Assembly (NCBI GenBank): GCA_007134165.1
Contig: SLLJ01000412.1
Span: 1 to 8,533 of the forward strand
DNA length: 8,533 nt
Direction: 5' to 3'
From: Nitriliruptoraceae bacterium
GTDB taxonomy: Bacteria; Actinomycetota; Nitriliruptoria; Nitriliruptorales; Nitriliruptoraceae
Under the pieces are notes generated by a model that saw only the letters and a program-made list of their open reading frames with translations, made no database searches and was not told the origin of the DNA. Both the position numbers and the translations under genes were made by a program. Numbering within the stretch: the first letter of the stretch is position 1; the number at the start of each line of letters is the position of its first letter. Of this stretch, positions 6,061 through 8,533 are shown piece after piece.

Positions 6061-6067
6061 CTCCTCT
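6061..6067 (-). promoter_or_regulatory. Ribosome-binding site of atpD
   Basis: AGAGGAG on the minus strand lies 7 nt before the ATG at 6053, within the 31-nt atpG-atpD gap. It supports the 477-residue product rather than the longer frame beginning inside atpG. Confidence 0.8.
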
Positions 6068-6084
6068 GGGTGGGGTCGGGGGGC

Positions 6085-6972
6085 TCAGGCGCCCTGCGAG
6101 AGGGCTTCGGCGCCACCCACGATCTCGGAGATCTCGGTGGTGATCTGGTCTTGGCGGGCCTGGTTCATGACCCGGTTGAGCTTGCCGGCGACGTCGGAGG
6201 CGTTGTCGGTCGCGGACTTCATCGCCCGCTGGCGTGCCGCGTGCTCCGAGGCGGAGGACTCGAGCAGGCTGTGGAACACCTTGGCTTCGACGTAGCGCGG
6301 GATGAGCCGGTCGAGCAGTTGCTGCTGGCTTGGCTCGAAGAGGAACTCCGGGGCGATCTCGCGTCCGCCGGCGAACTCCTCGGGCTTGACCGGCAGCAGC
6401 TCCATGCGCACCGGGAGCTGCACGAACGAGGACCGGAAGTCGGTGTAGACCACCCACACCCGGGCGTAGAGCCCCTCGGCGTAGCGGTCCATGAGGGTCT
6501 GGGCGACCTCGGCGGCGGCGTCGATCGACGGGGTGTCGGAGATGCCCTGCCAGCGGGAGCGTGCGCGCCGGCCCCGGTAGCTGAAGTACCCGTCGCCCTT
6601 GCGCCCGATGATGAACAGGTCGACCTCGCGCCCGGCGGCCTCCTCATCACGGATGGTGCGCTCGGCGACCTTGAGCACGTTGGCGTTGTAGGCGCCGGCC
6701 AGACCCCGATCGGAGGTGTTGACCACCACCGCGACCCGCGGGACCTGCTCGTGCAAGGTGAGCAGCGGGTGCTCGCGGACCTCCCCGGAGACCGCCAGGC
6801 CCTTGATGACCTCGGTGATCTGCTCGGCGTAGGGGCGGGCCTGCTGCACGCGGCGCTGCGCCTTGACGATGCGCGAGGCCGCGATCATCTCCATGGCGCG
6901 GGTGATCTTCTGGGTGCTCTTGACGGAACGGATGCGCCGCCGAAGCTGCCGGATCTGGCCGCTTCCTGCCAC
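6085..6972 (-). CDS. atpG: F1 ATP synthase gamma subunit
   Basis: Gamma is the rotor shaft inside the alpha3-beta3 hexamer. The 295-residue protein starts with the conserved N-terminal helix (IRQLRRRIRSVKSTQKITRA; residues 7-26, then MEMIAASR) and ends with the matching C-terminal helix, including AMKSATDNA (250-258) and the QITTEISEIVGGA stretch (276-288). These two helices form the coiled-coil shaft. The central Rossmann-like domain contains SDRGLAGAYN (87-96) and IIGRKGDGYF (121-130). The loop after AQTLMDRYAEGL passes straight into VWVVYTDFRS, so the acidic insertion I recall from the mycobacterial gamma subunit is absent. Start is GTG at 6972, fixed by AAGGAGG 5 nt upstream. The gene lies 38 nt after atpA and 31 nt before atpD. 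Confidence 0.96.
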   Translation of the reverse strand: MAGSGQIRQLRRRIRSVKSTQKITRAMEMIAASRIVKAQRRVQQARPYAEQITEVIKGLAVSGEVREHPLLTLHEQVPRVAVVVNTSDRGLAGAYNANVLKVAERTIRDEEAAGREVDLFIIGRKGDGYFSYRGRRARSRWQGISDTPSIDAAAEVAQTLMDRYAEGLYARVWVVYTDFRSSFVQLPVRMELLPVKPEEFAGGREIAPEFLFEPSQQQLLDRLIPRYVEAKVFHSLLESSASEHAARQRAMKSATDNASDVAGKLNRVMNQARQDQITTEISEIVGGAEALSQGA

Positions 6973-6977
6973 GTCGT

Positions 6978-6984
6978 CCTCCTT
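6978..6984 (-). promoter_or_regulatory. Ribosome-binding site of atpG
   Basis: A near-perfect AAGGAGG on the minus strand sits 5 nt before a GTG. It identifies this non-ATG codon as the start of atpG, matching the expected gamma N-terminus. Confidence 0.85.
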
Positions 6985-7010
6985 CGGGCCGCGTCAGGCG
7001 TGAGGGGTGC

Positions 7011-8533
7011 TCAGGCTTCGACGCGCTCGCTGGTCGCGGTCATGGCATCCCAGCTCTCGTTGACCTCCTCCTTCACCGGCACCACCGAAGCGGTGAAGGT
7101 GGCCTTGAAGTCGTCGAGGGCCGCTCCGAGCTGCTCCTTGAGTTCGTCGGTGAGCTTGCCGGTGCGCAGGGAAGCGAGCACCTCACCGTGTCGGGCGTCG
7201 AGGTAGGCGTGCAGTTCGCGCTCGAAGCGACGCACGTCGCCGACCGGCACGTCGTCGAGCGTGCCGCTGGTCACCGCGAACACCGAGGCGACCTGCAGTT
7301 CGACGGGTAGCGGCTCGTACTGCGGCTGCTTGAGGATCTCCACCACGCGCTGACCACGCGCGATCTGTCGCTGCGAGGCGGCGTCGAGGTCGGAGCCGAA
7401 CTGCGCGAAGGCCTCGAGCTCGCGGTACTGGGCGAGTTCGAGCCGCACGGTGCCCGACACCGCCTTCATGGCCGGGCGCTGCGCAGCGCCACCGACCCGG
7501 GAGACCGAGATACCGGCGTTCATGGCCGGGCGCACGCCCTGGAAGAACAGGTCGGTCTCGAGGAAGATCTGGCCGTCGGTGATCGAGATCACGTTGGTCG
7601 GGATGTAGGCCGAGACGTCGTTGGCCTTGGTCTCCACGATCGGCAGCGCGGTCATCGACCCGCCGCCGAGTTCCTCGGAGAGCTTCGCGGCCCGCTCGAG
7701 CAGCCGGCTGTGGAGGTAGAACACGTCGCCGGGGTAGGCCTCACGACCGGGGGGTCGGCGCAGCAGCAGCGACAGCTGCCGGTAGGCGTCGGCCTGCTTG
7801 GACAGGTCGTCGTAGATGATCAGCGCGTGACCGCCCTGATACATCCAGTTGGCGCCGATGGCCGCGCCGGCATACGGGGCGATGTACTGGAAGGGGGCGG
7901 GTGCGGAGGCGGGGGCGGAGACGACCGTGGTGTACTCCATCGCCCCGTGGCGCTCGAGGGTGGCGACCACCTCGGCGACCGTGGAGCCCTTCTGCCCGAT
8001 CGCGACGTAGATGCACTTGACGGCGTCGTCGGTGCGCCACAGCGGCTTCTGGTTGATGATGGTGTCCACGGCGATGGCGGTCTTGCCCGTCTGCCGGTCA
8101 CCGATGATCAGCTCGCGCTGGCCTCGGCCGATGGGGGTCATCACGTCGATGACCTTGATGCCGGTCTGCATCGGCTCGCCGACCGGCTGGCGGTCGATCA
8201 CGCCGGGGGCCTGGACCTCCAACGGGCGGGTGCCGTCGAGGCGGCTGGCGTCGAGCGGGCCCTTGCCGTCGATGGGACGACCGAGCGGGTCGATGACCCG
8301 TCCGAGCATCGCGTCACCGACGGGCACCGACAGCACCCGCTCGGTGCGCTTGACGCTCTGGCCCTCCTCGATGCGGGCGGCGTCGGCGAACACGGCGGCA
8401 CCGATCTCGTGTTCGTCGAGGTTCATCGCCATGCCGAACACGCCGTCGCCGAAGTCGAGCAGCTCGTTGGCCAGCGTGCCCGGCAGGCCGCTGATGCGGG
8501 CGATGCCGTCGCCGGTGGCCAGCACGCGGCCGA
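7011..8533 (-). CDS. atpA: F1 ATP synthase alpha subunit (5' end outside window)
   Basis: Alpha alternates with beta in the F1 hexamer and holds the non-catalytic nucleotide sites. The frame is open through the window edge: two more codons (Gly-Arg) precede the GTG at 8525, which is an internal Val of the conserved GRVLATGDGIARISGL stretch near the N-terminus. Roughly 25-35 residues are therefore missing. Counting that Val as 1, visible sites are the P-loop GDRQTGKT (142-149), the Walker B region ALIIYDD (234-240), the stretch RPPGREAYPGDVFYLHSRLLER, and PAMNAGISVS with R343 in SVSRVGG, the arginine finger that reaches the catalytic site on beta. The C-terminal helical domain is complete and ends at TGA (7013-7011). 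It is followed by atpG in the usual atp order; atpH, atpF, atpE and atpB are expected to the right of the window. Confidence 0.97.
   Translation of the reverse strand, partial: GRVLATGDGIARISGLPGTLANELLDFGDGVFGMAMNLDEHEIGAAVFADAARIEEGQSVKRTERVLSVPVGDAMLGRVIDPLGRPIDGKGPLDASRLDGTRPLEVQAPGVIDRQPVGEPMQTGIKVIDVMTPIGRGQRELIIGDRQTGKTAIAVDTIINQKPLWRTDDAVKCIYVAIGQKGSTVAEVVATLERHGAMEYTTVVSAPASAPAPFQYIAPYAGAAIGANWMYQGGHALIIYDDLSKQADAYRQLSLLLRRPPGREAYPGDVFYLHSRLLERAAKLSEELGGGSMTALPIVETKANDVSAYIPTNVISITDGQIFLETDLFFQGVRPAMNAGISVSRVGGAAQRPAMKAVSGTVRLELAQYRELEAFAQFGSDLDAASQRQIARGQRVVEILKQPQYEPLPVELQVASVFAVTSGTLDDVPVGDVRRFERELHAYLDARHGEVLASLRTGKLTDELKEQLGAALDDFKATFTASVVPVKEEVNESWDAMTATSERVEA

Noticed and set aside
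6054..6116. N-terminal extension of AtpD to the GTG at 6116
   Set aside because: The extra 21 residues are Pro/Arg-rich with no family counterpart and overlap atpG, while the ATG at 6053 has a good ribosome-binding site.
4377..6143. 588-residue open frame on the plus strand opposite atpD/atpC
   Set aside because: It is antisense to two unmistakable ATP synthase genes. The His/Asp/Val/Leu/Gly-rich composition is the mirror of their GC-biased codons, and no family is recognisable.
5752..7206. 484-residue plus-strand open frame opposite atpD, atpG and atpA
   Set aside because: It spans three conserved minus-strand genes and their gaps, and has no recognisable protein features.

Overview
The window is a high-GC bacterial segment in which every supported gene lies on the minus strand. 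In transcription order it carries the end of an F-type ATP synthase operon followed by cell-envelope genes: atpA (5' end outside the window), atpG, atpD, atpC, murA, a SpoIID/LytB-domain membrane protein and a CPBP-family intramembrane protease. The last ~300 bases, at the left edge, hold no convincing gene but contain a GC-rich hairpin, a 9-nt tandem repeat and a long inverted repeat.

The organism looks like an actinobacterium. The base composition is strongly GC-rich with G/C at third codon positions, the ATP synthase subunits read like actinobacterial ones, atpC is followed by murA as in Actinomycetota, and MurA has Asp where most bacteria have the catalytic Cys, as in mycobacteria. The gamma subunit lacks the mid-protein insertion I remember from mycobacteria. 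Between atpC and murA there is also none of the DUF2550 and cobalamin adenosyltransferase genes that often sit there in Mycobacterium and Streptomyces. A deep-branching lineage (Nitriliruptoria/Euzebya-like or Acidimicrobiia-like) is my guess, held with low confidence.

Layout, right to left: atpA (7011-8533, partial), atpG (6085-6972, GTG start, strong Shine-Dalgarno), atpD (4620-6053) and atpC (4167-4571) are separated by 31-48 nt and each has a clear ribosome-binding site, as expected for one transcript encoding the F1 head and stalk. A 44-nt gap containing a GC hairpin and a good -10-like hexamer 7 nt before the ATG leads to murA (2830-4122). murA overlaps the SpoIID-like gene (1068-2837) by 8 nt, and that gene overlaps the CPBP gene (298-1071) by the classic 4-nt ATGA. 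These three genes are therefore translationally coupled and probably form an envelope-related unit, either downstream of the atp operon or with its own promoter.

Most of the content is conserved housekeeping. The points worth a second look are the Asp-type, predicted fosfomycin-insensitive MurA, the possible leaderless murA promoter, the SpoIID + FlgD-Ig-like + C-terminal membrane anchor architecture coupled to murA and a CPBP protease, and the two repeat structures at the left end. I see no clear evidence of a wholly new system.
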